A DNA stretch of 64,000 bases from Flavilitoribacter nigricans DSM 23189 = NBRC 102662 (GCF_002646595.1 NZ_PDUD01000023.1:124001-188000), one strand, 5' to 3'; shown: positions 54,566 to 63,302, counted from the first letter of the stretch. Notes: generated from the letters alone by a model not told the origin. Numbers and translations are program-made.

Positions 54566-54635
54566 CTATTTAAACCTGCCAGACGGAAATGAGTTTAGCG
54601 AATTTTCGCTAAATGCTGAATTTACGTAGATTTCG

Positions 54636-55073
54636 CTAGGTTTCCGGTAATAATTTTTCCAGTTTCTCCCGGGTCTCCCGGATGGATTTCATCTGATTGG
54701 CCAGGAGCAGACGGGTATCGTTAGAAAAGGTGGTTTTATTCAGCGTGCTTTCGTAGAATTCGATACACTCCTTCTCTCCGCGCAGGCATTCCCGGATGAT
54801 CGCCGTGGCGTTCTCACCGGGCAGCATTCCGCGGATATTGATCCAGATGCGGTGGGCGCTGGCTATGATATTTGCTTCCTCTACCGGTTCACCTCCCTGG
54901 ATGCGGATTTGTTGGTCCAGTTTGTAGGCAAATTCGTTGCGCTGTTTACTCAGAGCCGCCAGCGTATTTCGGGTTTGTGCGTCTTCCACCTGCTCGGCTG
55001 CGGTCTGGTAGCCCTTTTCGGCACTGCGGCAGAGTTGCAGGAGTTCGTTGAGCTGTTCTATTTCTTCTTGCAT
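54636..55073 (-). CDS. DUF2383 (PA2169-type) four-helix protein, copy 1
   Basis: 145 residues, all helical. It matches the ferritin-like four-helix DUF2383 family: IEQLNELLQLCRSAEKGYQTAAE at the start and CLRGEKECIEFYESTL later. It is a paralogue of the 154-residue protein at 61036. Family members are often associated with stress regulons; the biochemical role is unknown. It sits behind mscS. Confidence 0.82.
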   Translation of the reverse strand: MQEEIEQLNELLQLCRSAEKGYQTAAEQVEDAQTRNTLAALSKQRNEFAYKLDQQIRIQGGEPVEEANIIASAHRIWINIRGMLPGENATAIIRECLRGEKECIEFYESTLNKTTFSNDTRLLLANQMKSIRETREKLEKLLPET

Positions 55074-55141
55074 AAGCTTTTCATTTGGTTTAAAACGAGC
55101 GTGATCAGTTTTGGAGCCGCGGGCGATCAGATACCGGCTAT

Positions 55142-56041
55142 TTAGGCGGCCGAATCCTGCTTGTCCAGCCGGTTGACCATCGGAATGGGCATATCGTTGT
55201 ACGTTTTCAGTTCCATGATGTCGGACGGCATCTGGATGCCTCCCTTGGTCAGTGCCTGTACCGTTTCCCGGATCGCGTTGGTCTTGACGGCCAGACTCGA
55301 AACGGTCTTATCAAAAGTGTCGATCCAGAAGTACACCGTTATATTGATGGTACTGGAACCCAGGCTCGAAATGACTACATTCGGATCCTTGCCTTCGTCC
55401 CAGAGAATACCGTGGATATGCTCCAGCGTTTCGTAAATGATGCGGGTGGCCTTATCCAGGTCCGAACCGTAATCGAGGCCAATCGTGAAGTCCAGGCGCA
55501 TGAAGCCGTCGATCGTGTAATTGAAGATCGGGTTTTTCATGATCTGACCGTTGGGTACGTAGACATCTTTTCCGTCGAAGGTCTTCATGTGCGTGTCTCG
55601 CAGGGAAAGCCCTTTGATCACGCCGGTGATACCGCCGGTCTCGACAATATCTCCAATACGGAACGGTCGTTTGAAAGCCATCAGTATTCCGGCCAGAAAA
55701 TTCTCACCGATATCCTTAAAGGCGAAACCGATAATGAAGGCAGTGATCCCGGCACCAGCTAACAGACTGGCGGCCGCCGCGCCCAGGCCGACGATGCGGA
55801 GAATAACCAGAAAGCCAATGACGATAACGAGCCAGCGGATCACCCGCGCGAAGAACTGTGCGAGCAGTGGATCTTCCATTCTCAGGTTGAGCTGGGTCTT
55901 GCCGAACCGGCTGATCTTCCGGGCCAGGTAAAAAGTGAGCAGGAGCACCAGCACGGAAAAGATCATTTTGGGCAGCAGGCTGACAAGTTGATCGTAGTAA
56001 CTGATAATCTGGGTTTTTACATCTGCGATTAGTTGTTCCAT
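55142..56041 (-). CDS. MscS-type small-conductance mechanosensitive channel
   Basis: 299 residues. Three hydrophobic segments (about 20-40, 62-82 and 88-110), the third being the Gly/Ala-rich pore helix GLGAAAASLLAGAGITAFIIGFA, followed by the beta domain (FRIGDIVETGGITGVIKGLSLRDT) and a mixed C-terminal domain. It releases solutes under hypo-osmotic stress. Confidence 0.94.
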   Translation of the reverse strand: MEQLIADVKTQIISYYDQLVSLLPKMIFSVLVLLLTFYLARKISRFGKTQLNLRMEDPLLAQFFARVIRWLVIVIGFLVILRIVGLGAAAASLLAGAGITAFIIGFAFKDIGENFLAGILMAFKRPFRIGDIVETGGITGVIKGLSLRDTHMKTFDGKDVYVPNGQIMKNPIFNYTIDGFMRLDFTIGLDYGSDLDKATRIIYETLEHIHGILWDEGKDPNVVISSLGSSTINITVYFWIDTFDKTVSSLAVKTNAIRETVQALTKGGIQMPSDIMELKTYNDMPIPMVNRLDKQDSAA

Positions 56042-56071
56042 ATTTTTTTTTGGTGTGGGTTGTTGTGGTTA

Positions 56072-56135
56072 GGGGTCAGGTTTTTAGGTGTCGGGTGTCA
56101 GGTGTCGGGGGTCAGATTTAAGGGGTCAGGGGGAG
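56072..56135. repeat. Degenerate heptamer array upstream of mscS
   Basis: Seven-base words GGGGTCA, (an 8-base unit), GGTGTCG, GGTGTCA, GGTGTCG, GGGGTCA, GATTTAA, GGGGTCA, GGGGGAG. It lies 30 bases before the mscS start codon, in its probable leader. Confidence 0.7.
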
Positions 56136-56310
56136 GGTGGTTCAGTGGTAAGGAATTGGCTTTTTATTTTTTTAATTTCAATTCCAAATCGTTCCTTCCT
56201 TGACCTCTTCGCCTGATCTTGGCTTATTGAATTTGTTATTGGCATTAAAATTGCCATTTTTCGAGGGTTATAATTTGAGTACTGAACGACCCCGCGGTAT
56301 CAGGGCGATG

Positions 56311-57282
56311 CTATAGACTGGTACTGGTATCTTCCTCTACCGGTTTGTCTTCAGTATCATTGCCCTTTTCTACTTCTACTTCCTTATCCTCCACCTTCAC
56401 GGCATAATCGGCCGGTTCGATGCCTCTGTACGAACTGCGCTCGACGTAAACGGCGGTAATCACCGCGCCGAATAAAAAGATCAGCGAGGCGTAAAAGACC
56501 CAGAGCATGATCACCAGTATAGATCCGGCCGCATCGTAGAGAGAAGCGGTCTGGCTCTGACCGATGTAAAAGCCGATGGCGTTTTTACCTAGAGCAAACA
56601 GAACGGCAGTTATAATAGCTCCCCGCCAGGTGAGTCGCCAGGGAATGGCGGCATCCGGAAGGTACTTAAAGAGCAGGGCAAAGAGGAGGGTAATGATGGC
56701 CAGGGGTACAATGATGGAAGCCAGGCCCACCAATAGCAGCGAAACATCGGGAAAACGCTGGGAGAGCAGATCGCCGAAGCCGCTGATGATCGCATCGATC
56801 ACCAGAGAGACCAGCAGGATAAAAGCGATACCCAGCAGCACGGTGAAAGACAGGAGCCGATCCCGGATCATCTTAAACCAGCCCGCCTCGTTGGGTTGAG
56901 CCTTCACTTTAAAAATACTGTTGAGGGCATTCTGGAGCGTCATAAATACGGTAGTGGAGGTCAGCAACATACCTCCGATCCCGATCGCCGAAGCCCACCA
57001 TTGTTCCTTAAAGACCCCGAGGGAGTCTACCGTCTGGGACAACTGATTGGCCCCCTTGTTGCCGATCAGCGAACCGATCTGCCCGAAGATCGCCTCCCGG
57101 ATACTCTGCTCGTCGTAAAACATGGTCGTGATGTAGAGGATCACCAGCAGAATGGGGGGCAGGGAGAAAATGGTGTAATAGGAAATAGCTGCGGCCCAGG
57201 TAAAGGCGTTGTCGGCGGCAAACTTGGTCACCGTTTCCAGCAGGAATTTCCAGGTCCTTTTGACGGGTTTGGGAACGTTCAT
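56311..57282 (-). CDS. YihY/BrkB family membrane protein
   Basis: 323 residues with about six hydrophobic segments. The start DNAFTWAAAISYYTIFSLPPILLV and the later WRLTWRGAIITAVLF and AAGSILVIMLWVFYASLIFLFGA segments are characteristic of the family once labelled ribonuclease BN. The C-terminal tail is acidic and rich in Val, Glu and Asp. Transport function unknown. It starts 12 bases after the AI-2E-family gene, clearly one operon. Confidence 0.92.
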   Translation of the reverse strand: MNVPKPVKRTWKFLLETVTKFAADNAFTWAAAISYYTIFSLPPILLVILYITTMFYDEQSIREAIFGQIGSLIGNKGANQLSQTVDSLGVFKEQWWASAIGIGGMLLTSTTVFMTLQNALNSIFKVKAQPNEAGWFKMIRDRLLSFTVLLGIAFILLVSLVIDAIISGFGDLLSQRFPDVSLLLVGLASIIVPLAIITLLFALLFKYLPDAAIPWRLTWRGAIITAVLFALGKNAIGFYIGQSQTASLYDAAGSILVIMLWVFYASLIFLFGAVITAVYVERSSYRGIEPADYAVKVEDKEVEVEKGNDTEDKPVEEDTSTSL

Positions 57283-57294
57283 ATTGTTTATTGT

Positions 57295-58422
57295 TTATCT
57301 GCGACCTTTTTGAAAAAAGGTGATCAGACGGTAACGGTCTTCGTCGTATTCATTTTCGAAAACCTCTTCTTTTTCAAAAATATCTACGCTCATAAGTTCG
57401 CTCACCGGCTTTAAAATATCGAAATGAGTAAATAAAGTGCGCATGGTAGCCACTACGGGCAGGGCCAGAATGAGTCCGGCGACCCCCCAGATGGCACCTC
57501 CCACCAGCAGGGCGACAATAGCGGCGAGCGGGTTGATCTTGACGCTGCCGCCGACTACCTTCGGCGTGATGAAGTTGCCTTCAATGGACTGGATCGTAAA
57601 GTACAGGATCAATACGGCCAGCGGTTGCCACCAGGTGTCCGTGGTAGCGAGGGAAAACAAAAACGGGAAAATGCCGCCCAGAGCGGTACCGATATAGGGG
57701 ATGATCGCGAGAATAGCCCCGAGAAAACCCCAGAAGAAGGGGTATTTGATCCCGATCAGTAGCAGGCCCAGGCTATTGAGAATGCCCAGAATGATCATCA
57801 CCAGCAATAATCCGTAGAAATACTGCTGACTGAGCTTCTGTACCTGATAGATCACCGTACGGGCTTCTTCCCGGTTCTCCTGATCGAACTGAGTCAGCAT
57901 AAAGTTCTTGAAGGCCGAGCGGTACAGCAAAAAGAAAAAGGTATAGATGAAACAGATCAGAATACTGGCCATGACCGAAGTGGAGGAACTCAGGCTCGTG
58001 GTGATCAGGTTGAGCGGAGCGTCCAGTATGGTAGAAAAGTTTTCGGTCAAGGAAGTCTGGATCTCGCCCTGGCTCAGGCCGAAGGTTTCACCGAGCCAGA
58101 TCACGGCCGTTTCGAAACCATCCAGGATCTGATCGACCAGTCCGTTGAGGTTGCCGATCACATTGGCGATCTGCAGAGAAAAGAAGGTAACCAGCGTAAC
58201 GATCGGCAACAGCACCATCAGAAAAGCCATGAAGATGGCGAAGATGCGGTTCTTAAAAAGACTTTCCAGAAAAGCACTGACCGGCTGGAGCATGGCCGCA
58301 AATAACGCAGCAAAGGCCATCGGTGCCAGAATGCTCTGCCCCTCGATCAGGAGAATACCCAAAATGAAGATCGTGAGCAGAAAATAAGCAACCCGTTGAA
58401 TACTCAGTGAAAAATGCTGCAT
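57295..58422 (-). CDS. AI-2E family transporter (PerM type)
   Basis: 375 residues with seven to eight hydrophobic segments. The conserved region YPFFWGFLGAILAIIPYIGTALGG and the later NFITPKVVGGSVKINPLAAI are diagnostic of the PerM/UPF0118 family. Family members are proposed exporters of small molecules or ions. It is the first gene of a two-gene unit with brkB. Confidence 0.93.
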   Translation of the reverse strand: MQHFSLSIQRVAYFLLTIFILGILLIEGQSILAPMAFAALFAAMLQPVSAFLESLFKNRIFAIFMAFLMVLLPIVTLVTFFSLQIANVIGNLNGLVDQILDGFETAVIWLGETFGLSQGEIQTSLTENFSTILDAPLNLITTSLSSSTSVMASILICFIYTFFFLLYRSAFKNFMLTQFDQENREEARTVIYQVQKLSQQYFYGLLLVMIILGILNSLGLLLIGIKYPFFWGFLGAILAIIPYIGTALGGIFPFLFSLATTDTWWQPLAVLILYFTIQSIEGNFITPKVVGGSVKINPLAAIVALLVGGAIWGVAGLILALPVVATMRTLFTHFDILKPVSELMSVDIFEKEEVFENEYDEDRYRLITFFQKGRR

Positions 58423-58521
58423 GGATTACATGGTTTTAAGAGTTAACATATCGCTTGATCAGCAAGTTCGTTGGCGAAATATGCGGCCAAACACCCGGAA
58501 ATAAAAATTGTTTTTAAAAGT

Positions 58522-58610
58522 AGTCGGCAGACCGTAGTTGCCATTTTGTAGCCCGCAGTCAACAGCCTTGGTTAAATCTGCCGACTGACAACAGGCAACT
58601 GGCAACTTCA
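58522..58610. repeat. Inverted heptamer-type repeat upstream of a lipoprotein gene
   Basis: AGTCGGCAGA (58522-58531) and TCTGCCGACT (58577-58586) are perfect inverted copies. The right side continues in 7-base words CTGCCGA, CTGACAA, CAGGCAA, CTGGCAA, and the left side shows the same words on the other strand. Confidence 0.6.
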
Positions 58611-58625
58611 TTAAAACTTTGTTTT

Positions 58626-59138
58626 ATGAAAAACTATCATTCATTTCTGGCAATCAGCGTAATGCTGATGATGGCCTGCGGGGTAAGAAGCCCGCTAACG
58701 AGTAATTCGGAGAATTACACGCATTGTGACGTTCGAAATAATTTCTGCGTCCAGTATCCGAAAGCGACTTTTCCTCCGCCCAGTGAAGGCCAGGATAAGG
58801 AAGACCTCATCCTCGGACTCTATTCCGAAGAATACGACATCCGACTCCTGGTATCCGCGGATAAAAATGCCGAAAGCCTGACATTCGAGCAATTGTACGA
58901 ACAGCAACTAACGCTGTGGGAGGAAACCTACGATGATATCGATATCGACGCATCGAACATTACCGAAGGTGGATACGAAGTCAGTGCCTCCGGAGAGGAT
59001 TATTCGCTGTACGCTAAAAGCTCCCGGTATGTGGCCAGCGGGGATGTGATCACCCTGCGCCTGGTAGCCGGCCCGGAAGTGAGCGCCAATTTTTTCACTG
59101 ATCTCAAAAGTCAGATCCTGCTGTATCCCAACAAGTAG
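58626..59138 (+). CDS. Lipoprotein of unknown function
   Basis: 170 residues. The lipobox MMAC ends near residue 18. Two Cys follow early in the mature protein (HCDVRNNFC), then an alpha/beta domain ending FFTDLKSQILLYPNK. No family is recognised. Transcribed alone on the plus strand. Confidence 0.65.
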   Translation: MKNYHSFLAISVMLMMACGVRSPLTSNSENYTHCDVRNNFCVQYPKATFPPPSEGQDKEDLILGLYSEEYDIRLLVSADKNAESLTFEQLYEQQLTLWEETYDDIDIDASNITEGGYEVSASGEDYSLYAKSSRYVASGDVITLRLVAGPEVSANFFTDLKSQILLYPNK

Positions 59139-59205
59139 TCGCTACGGAGTAAGAAGAATTGTAGCGCGGACTTAGTTAGACAAAACTAGACATTAAAATT
59201 ATGGA

Positions 59206-59266
59206 TTTAGCCACAAATGGTTTGCCGGAGGAGATCAGATCTCCGGGCAAATGATTTGTGGCTAAA
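59206..59266. repeat. Long hairpin with 13-bp outer and inner stems
   Basis: TTTAGCCACAAAT and ATTTGTGGCTAAA are perfect 13-bp inverted copies. Inside, TTTGCC pairs with GGCAAA and GGAGAT with ATCTCC around loop CAG. The whole 61 bases fold into one rod with two small bulges. Confidence 0.7.
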
Positions 59267-59356
59267 ATATTTTAGCCCGGCAGCAAGCCTAAGCCACATC
59301 GTAAGGTAAATAGGCCAATCATTATGGCCGGAAAAGCGGAGGAGATAATAAGAGTG

Positions 59357-59391
59357 GAAAAAAAGGACGGCAACCCTTTCTGGGCTACCGT
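59357..59391 (-). terminator. Minus-strand terminator without an obvious gene
   Basis: On the minus strand, GACGG-3-CCC-5-GGG-3-CCGTC is followed by CTTTTTTT. No minus-strand gene ends here, which hints at a small RNA starting to the right of it. Confidence 0.45.
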
Positions 59392-59662
59392 CTAAAGAGC
59401 CCCAATTATCCACTATTTCTAGTGAACGTTGCAATATTAACCGTTATCTCAGCCTGATGGAGGTACGAAAAAGAAGAAAAATGGGTCCATTTGGAAGAAA
59501 AAAGAAAAAGCCGGTCTAAATTTTTTCTGAAAAGTTTCTTGCGTCTTTCCAGAGCACAAAAAATGATTAAATAAGAGTAATATGATTTTATTTAATCAAA
59601 AAAATAATTAGTGATTTTTTAGTGTTTGCGTTTAAATAATTGATAATCAGCAGTTTAAAAAA

Positions 59663-59678
59663 TTGGCACGCAATTTGA
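59663..59678 (+). promoter_or_regulatory. Sigma-54-like -24/-12 promoter of the ECF sigma gene
   Basis: TTGGCACG-CAAT-TTGA matches the sigma-54 consensus YTGGCACG-N4-TTGC with correct 10-base spacing between GG and the -12 G. Only the final C of -12 differs (A). It lies 58 bases before the sigma-factor start. Confidence 0.5.
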
Positions 59679-59735
59679 ATTAGTAGAAAGCAATTGCATT
59701 TGTGAATTATTGTAAACACGCTAAACTGAAATATC

Positions 59736-60254
59736 ATGACAACCCTCGAATTCAATCGCGAACTGACCAACGTAAAATCCACGCTTTTTTCTTTTGCTCT
59801 GAAACTAACCAAAGACTATCAAGACGCCCAGGACCTTTTCCAGGATGCTGCTACCCGTGGCTACCGCTACTGCAGTCGCTTTGAAATGGGTACCAACTTC
59901 CGCGCCTGGATGGCCACCATTATTCGCAACACCTTTATTAATAAATGCCGCGCTAATTCTAAAAGACGCACGGTAAGTGAGCCGATCGAAACCTTCACCT
60001 TTTCTATCGAAAGCCAAAACATCATCGCCAATAAAGGTGAGATGGATATGCGGATCCAGGAAATTTACGGTATGCTCGATCAACTGAGCGATATTTACCG
60101 CGTACCTTTCCTGATGCATTTCCAGGGTTATGAATACAAAGATATCGCCGAACACCTGAACCTGCCGATCGGTACCATCAAAAGCCGGCTCCACACTGCC
60201 CGTGCTACCCTGAAAAAAATGATCAGCAAGCAGGAAGCCCTGCCAACCGCCTAA
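59736..60254 (+). CDS. ECF-type RNA polymerase sigma factor
   Basis: 172 residues. Region 2 covers about residues 10-75 (KLTKDYQDAQDLFQDAATRG, FRAWMATIIRNTFINKCR) and region 4 about 112-165 (YRVPFLMHFQGYEYKDIAEH, LPIGTIKSRLHTARATLKKM). No anti-sigma gene is adjacent. It redirects transcription, perhaps for the neighbouring stress-type genes; that is inference. It is followed by its own terminator. Confidence 0.93.
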   Translation: MTTLEFNRELTNVKSTLFSFALKLTKDYQDAQDLFQDAATRGYRYCSRFEMGTNFRAWMATIIRNTFINKCRANSKRRTVSEPIETFTFSIESQNIIANKGEMDMRIQEIYGMLDQLSDIYRVPFLMHFQGYEYKDIAEHLNLPIGTIKSRLHTARATLKKMISKQEALPTA

Positions 60255-60444
60255 GCAACTACCAAAAACCTATAATCCAATTGCAGTTTAAATAGCTGGC
60301 ACCCTACTAACCACAAACCACCTAGCCGTACTAACCTAATTAACCTAGATCCTATTTTGCCAGCGTTATCCCCATTCAATTAGATGAACATCCCTGATAT
60401 TAGTATCACCCAACAGGAAGGGAAAGGGTGATTACGAATCCCCA

Positions 60445-60485
60445 AGGTCGACTCGAAATACCATCGAGTCGGCCTTTCATTTTTT
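60445..60485 (+). terminator. Terminator of the ECF sigma gene
   Basis: AGGTCGACTCGA and TCGAGTCGGCCT pair over 12 bp (one G-T), 7-base loop, followed by TTCATTTTTT. It lies about 190 bases behind the sigma stop. Confidence 0.8.
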
Positions 60486-60867
60486 ATATGGCCTCATTCA
60501 TCTTATCTCGCCTTTAGCATGCTATGCTGCGTCCAGTAAATAGAATAGAAAAATGAATATTCCGGATTAATACCTGGCATGGGCTACGCCCTTCAATGTA
60601 GAACCCGTTACTGACCTACAAATATTTTCGCCGCTACGCCGCTAAGCTTGATAAGGTCATAGCCCCGAAATATTTGGTGTGCATGATTGAGATCAGATCG
60701 GGCAAGGGCATAGCTCTGGAGATAAAACGGGATTCCTCCAGCAAGTGAAACGGTTAATTTAAAGAGCGGTTTTAAGCCATCCAGGTTACGAGAGTACGTT
60801 TTAGAATTAGATCATGGCATTGCGAGGGCACGGAATCCTTTAATTGAAAATGCTAAAGAGCCGATTA

Positions 60868-60898
60868 GACTTGCCAGATTTCAAAAATCTGGTAAGTC
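60868..60898. repeat. 14-bp-arm hairpin, REP-like
   Basis: GACTTGCCAGATTT and AAATCTGGTAAGTC pair over 14 bp with one G-T wobble, loop CAA. Neither strand has a T-run after it. Confidence 0.6.
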
Positions 60899-60940
60899 TT
60901 CACTATCAAGAGTCCGCACTTCCAAACGCTGCCTACCCTC

Positions 60941-60977
60941 AAAAAAATGGATCATTCCAGAAGCCGGAATGATCCAT
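60941..60977 (-). terminator. Terminator of the second DUF2383 gene
   Basis: ATGGATCATTCC and GGAATGATCCAT form a perfect 12-bp stem, 7-base loop; on the minus strand it is followed by TTTTTTT. It lies 58 bases behind the stop at 61036. Confidence 0.9.
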
Positions 60978-61035
60978 GTGCATTGCAAATTATATTCGCG
61001 AAAAACTGCTAGTTAAATATCACGCAATCTGAATT

Positions 61036-61500
61036 TTAGTTACTGTATACCGGGGCCAGTTGTTCCAGGCGACCCAGTACGCTACGGATGTGGTTACGCT
61101 GGTTTACCAGGGTTTTATATGCTGAACTGGTAATCGGCATTTCTTCGAGGGCGTCCTCGTAATTGCTCAGTGCATTCTTCTCACCGCGGATTGCTTCTTT
61201 CAGAATGGCGGCATCGTCATTGCTGGAAAAAGCGGAGCGGATATCCATCCACGCACGGTGGACTTTAGAGGCGATGGTATCACCTTTTTCGATCTCTCCG
61301 CCCAAATTGCGGATCTCATCTTTGATCTGGTGACCGAAGTCATAGCGTTGTTGAGCGTATTCTAAAAAGAGGTTTTTCAGTTCACTGCTTTCTACCTCTT
61401 CTGCAGCTTCTTTATATCCTTTTTCGGCGTCGTATGACTTAGCAATAATATCATTCAGTTCTTCTATCTGTTCGTTGACAGCTTTCGTTTGGTTAGACAT
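61036..61500 (-). CDS. DUF2383 (PA2169-type) four-helix protein, copy 2
   Basis: A 154-residue helical protein of the same family as the one at 54636. Shared pieces include IEELNDIIAKSYDAEKGYKEAAE, HRAWMDIRSAF and IRGEKNALSNYEDAL. Acidic residues and one His are conserved between the two copies at positions that in ferritin-like folds could bind metal; this is inference. Transcribed alone, ending at a strong terminator. Confidence 0.85.
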   Translation of the reverse strand: MSNQTKAVNEQIEELNDIIAKSYDAEKGYKEAAEEVESSELKNLFLEYAQQRYDFGHQIKDEIRNLGGEIEKGDTIASKVHRAWMDIRSAFSSNDDAAILKEAIRGEKNALSNYEDALEEMPITSSAYKTLVNQRNHIRSVLGRLEQLAPVYSN

Positions 61501-61879
61501 AATTATTTGGTTTTTAATAGTTTAATTATTTCGAATATTTTCACTTTTAAAACAGGAAAACCGCGGGTCGTGTTCGTCGACATCCGGGATGCGGGGGGGC
61601 AGGGAACGTTGATCCAGGGGTGTCGGAATCGGGCACGAAGCCAGTATTTACGGGAGTTTCAAAGGGGGGCAAAAAAAAATCAAAAAGATCATTTCCCGGA
61701 GGATAAGGGAGGCCGGAAATTCGGTAGTCCGGTTAAATTTTACCGACGACCGACCCTGTAGCGCGATAATGAGGTTAGACAAGAGGCAAACAGAACATAC
61801 GGAAGAAAATCATCCGGATAAACCGGTCGTCCGAAAGTCTGCCGCCGGATCGTTTACCAATACCAAATGAAACACGACT
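61501..61879. other. 379-base divergent intergenic region
   Basis: It separates the minus-strand DUF2383 gene from the topoisomerase gene. It contains G-rich and A-rich runs (for example around 61590 and 61665) but no confident promoter, hairpin or gene. Confidence 0.4.
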
Positions 61880-62902
61880 ATGGGCGCTAGCCGAAAACCA
61901 CCCCTCAAATATATCAGTGACGAACAAGCTGGTTATACGCGCATCCCCTGGGGGAGAGGATTTACCTACCGGGATACCGAAGGAAAAAGGATCAGTGACA
62001 AAGCCAGTCTCCAGCGCTTTAAAGATCTGGTGATCCCTCCGGCCTGGAAGGAAGTCTGGATCTGCCCGGAAGAGAAAGGTTACCTGCAGGTGACCGGCCG
62101 GGATGAGAAAGATCGTAAGCAATATATATATCATCCCAAATGGGTGGAATACCGGCAGGCTCAGAAATTTGATCACATCGTAGAATTTGCGGATCACCTT
62201 CCGCTGATCCGCCAGACCGTTCGCAAGCACCTTAAAGATAAGACCTGGACTAAACGCAAGATGATGGCCCTCATTCTGGAGGTGCTGGATGAAACGGCCC
62301 TCCGGATCGGCAACCGTATATATAAGGAGCGGAATAATACCTTCGGCCTGACTACCCTCCGTCGCAAACACCTGACCGTTTCGGAAAAGAACCTCACCCT
62401 GTCGTTCAAAGGGAAAAGTAATCAATACCGGGAAGTAGCCATCGACAATAAGCGGCTGATCCGGCTGATCAAGGACTGTTCCGAACTGCCCGGCTATGAG
62501 ATCTTTCGCTATCAGGACGCCGAGGGCAAGTACCAGCTGATCGACAGTCAGGATGTAAATGAATATCTCCAGGTGATAACCGGGAAGGAATTTTCGAGCA
62601 AGGATTTCCGCACCTGGTACGCTACCGCTTCCGCCGTGGACCTCTGGCCGAAGATCAACGAGGAACATCCGGATCTATCCATGGACAAAAGGTTAGCCAA
62701 TCTGGTAAAAAGCGTTGCCCAGAAATTGGGGAATACCGTCTCGGTATGTCGGAAATACTATATCCATCCGAAAGTTTTGCGGCAATTCGAAAAACGCACC
62801 ATAGATTACTTTAATGACCTGAAACTGACTCTGCCTGAGCCGTTTATGAAGGAGATGGATGAGGCGGAATGCCTGGCTTTTCAGCTGATAAAACAAAAAT
62901 AA
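61880..62902 (+). CDS. DNA topoisomerase IB (poxvirus type)
   Basis: A 340-residue tyrosine-type topoisomerase that relaxes supercoils by nicking one strand. The N-terminal domain (GRGFTYRDTEGKRI) is followed by the catalytic domain: Arg in ETALRIGN, Lys in the beta-hairpin near FGLTTLRRKHL, Arg in SKDFRTWYAT and the nucleophile Tyr in CRKYYIHP. The length fits bacterial members. In this region it neighbours stress-type genes. Confidence 0.95.
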   Translation: MGASRKPPLKYISDEQAGYTRIPWGRGFTYRDTEGKRISDKASLQRFKDLVIPPAWKEVWICPEEKGYLQVTGRDEKDRKQYIYHPKWVEYRQAQKFDHIVEFADHLPLIRQTVRKHLKDKTWTKRKMMALILEVLDETALRIGNRIYKERNNTFGLTTLRRKHLTVSEKNLTLSFKGKSNQYREVAIDNKRLIRLIKDCSELPGYEIFRYQDAEGKYQLIDSQDVNEYLQVITGKEFSSKDFRTWYATASAVDLWPKINEEHPDLSMDKRLANLVKSVAQKLGNTVSVCRKYYIHPKVLRQFEKRTIDYFNDLKLTLPEPFMKEMDEAECLAFQLIKQK

Positions 62903-63031
62903 TTGCCCGAAAAAATAAAAACTTACCGAACACCTCAACCCTTAAGCAGGTTTCAGAAATGAAGATAACAACAACAAAATGCTATTTGTTATCGTGGCCA
63001 AATAAAGCCATACTAAAACCAAACATTGACC

Positions 63032-63244
63032 ATGAAAAACGCTATTGTAATCATCCTCCTGCTTGCCGGGATCTTTCTGGCCTATCAGGGGATACAAACC
63101 ATCCAAAGCTCAACTGCGGATGTAGAAATTCTTGGCATTGATATTAATGCCAGTGACGAAGGTGGCCAGGCCGCAGGTATTATGTACCTCGTACTGGGAG
63201 TTGCCGCACTCATTGGCAGTTACTTTGCCTGGAAAAAAGCCTAG
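63032..63244 (+). CDS. Small two-helix membrane protein (DUF3185-like)
   Basis: 70 residues with hydrophobic segments at about residues 3-20 and 48-66 and a short outer loop containing EILGIDINASDEGG. Size and layout match DUF3185. Function unknown. The start is ATG at 63032. Confidence 0.7.
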   Translation: MKNAIVIILLLAGIFLAYQGIQTIQSSTADVEILGIDINASDEGGQAAGIMYLVLGVAALIGSYFAWKKA

Positions 63245-63302
63245 ATCGTTGTAAAACGAACTAGCTTAACTTTGAATTATCTAACAAAAATGTTAACCGA
63301 AA

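Larger units (their letters stand above)
59139..59735. other. 597-base gap with hairpins and a sigma-54-like promoter
   Basis: It contains a long hairpin at 59206-59266, a minus-strand terminator-like hairpin at 59357-59391, a possible Lys/Arg-rich 20-codon frame at 59457-59519, and a TTGGCACG promoter-like site at 59663. No longer gene is supported. The sequence is AT-rich toward the right. Confidence 0.6.
60255..61035. other. 781-base gap with terminators and repeat hairpins
   Basis: It holds the sigma-gene terminator (60445-60485), an AT-rich inverted pair CAAATATTTTCG (60619-60630) and CGAAATATTTG (60666-60676), a hairpin at 60868-60898, and the terminator of the minus-strand DUF2383 gene (60941-60977). 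No gene is supported. Confidence 0.6.
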
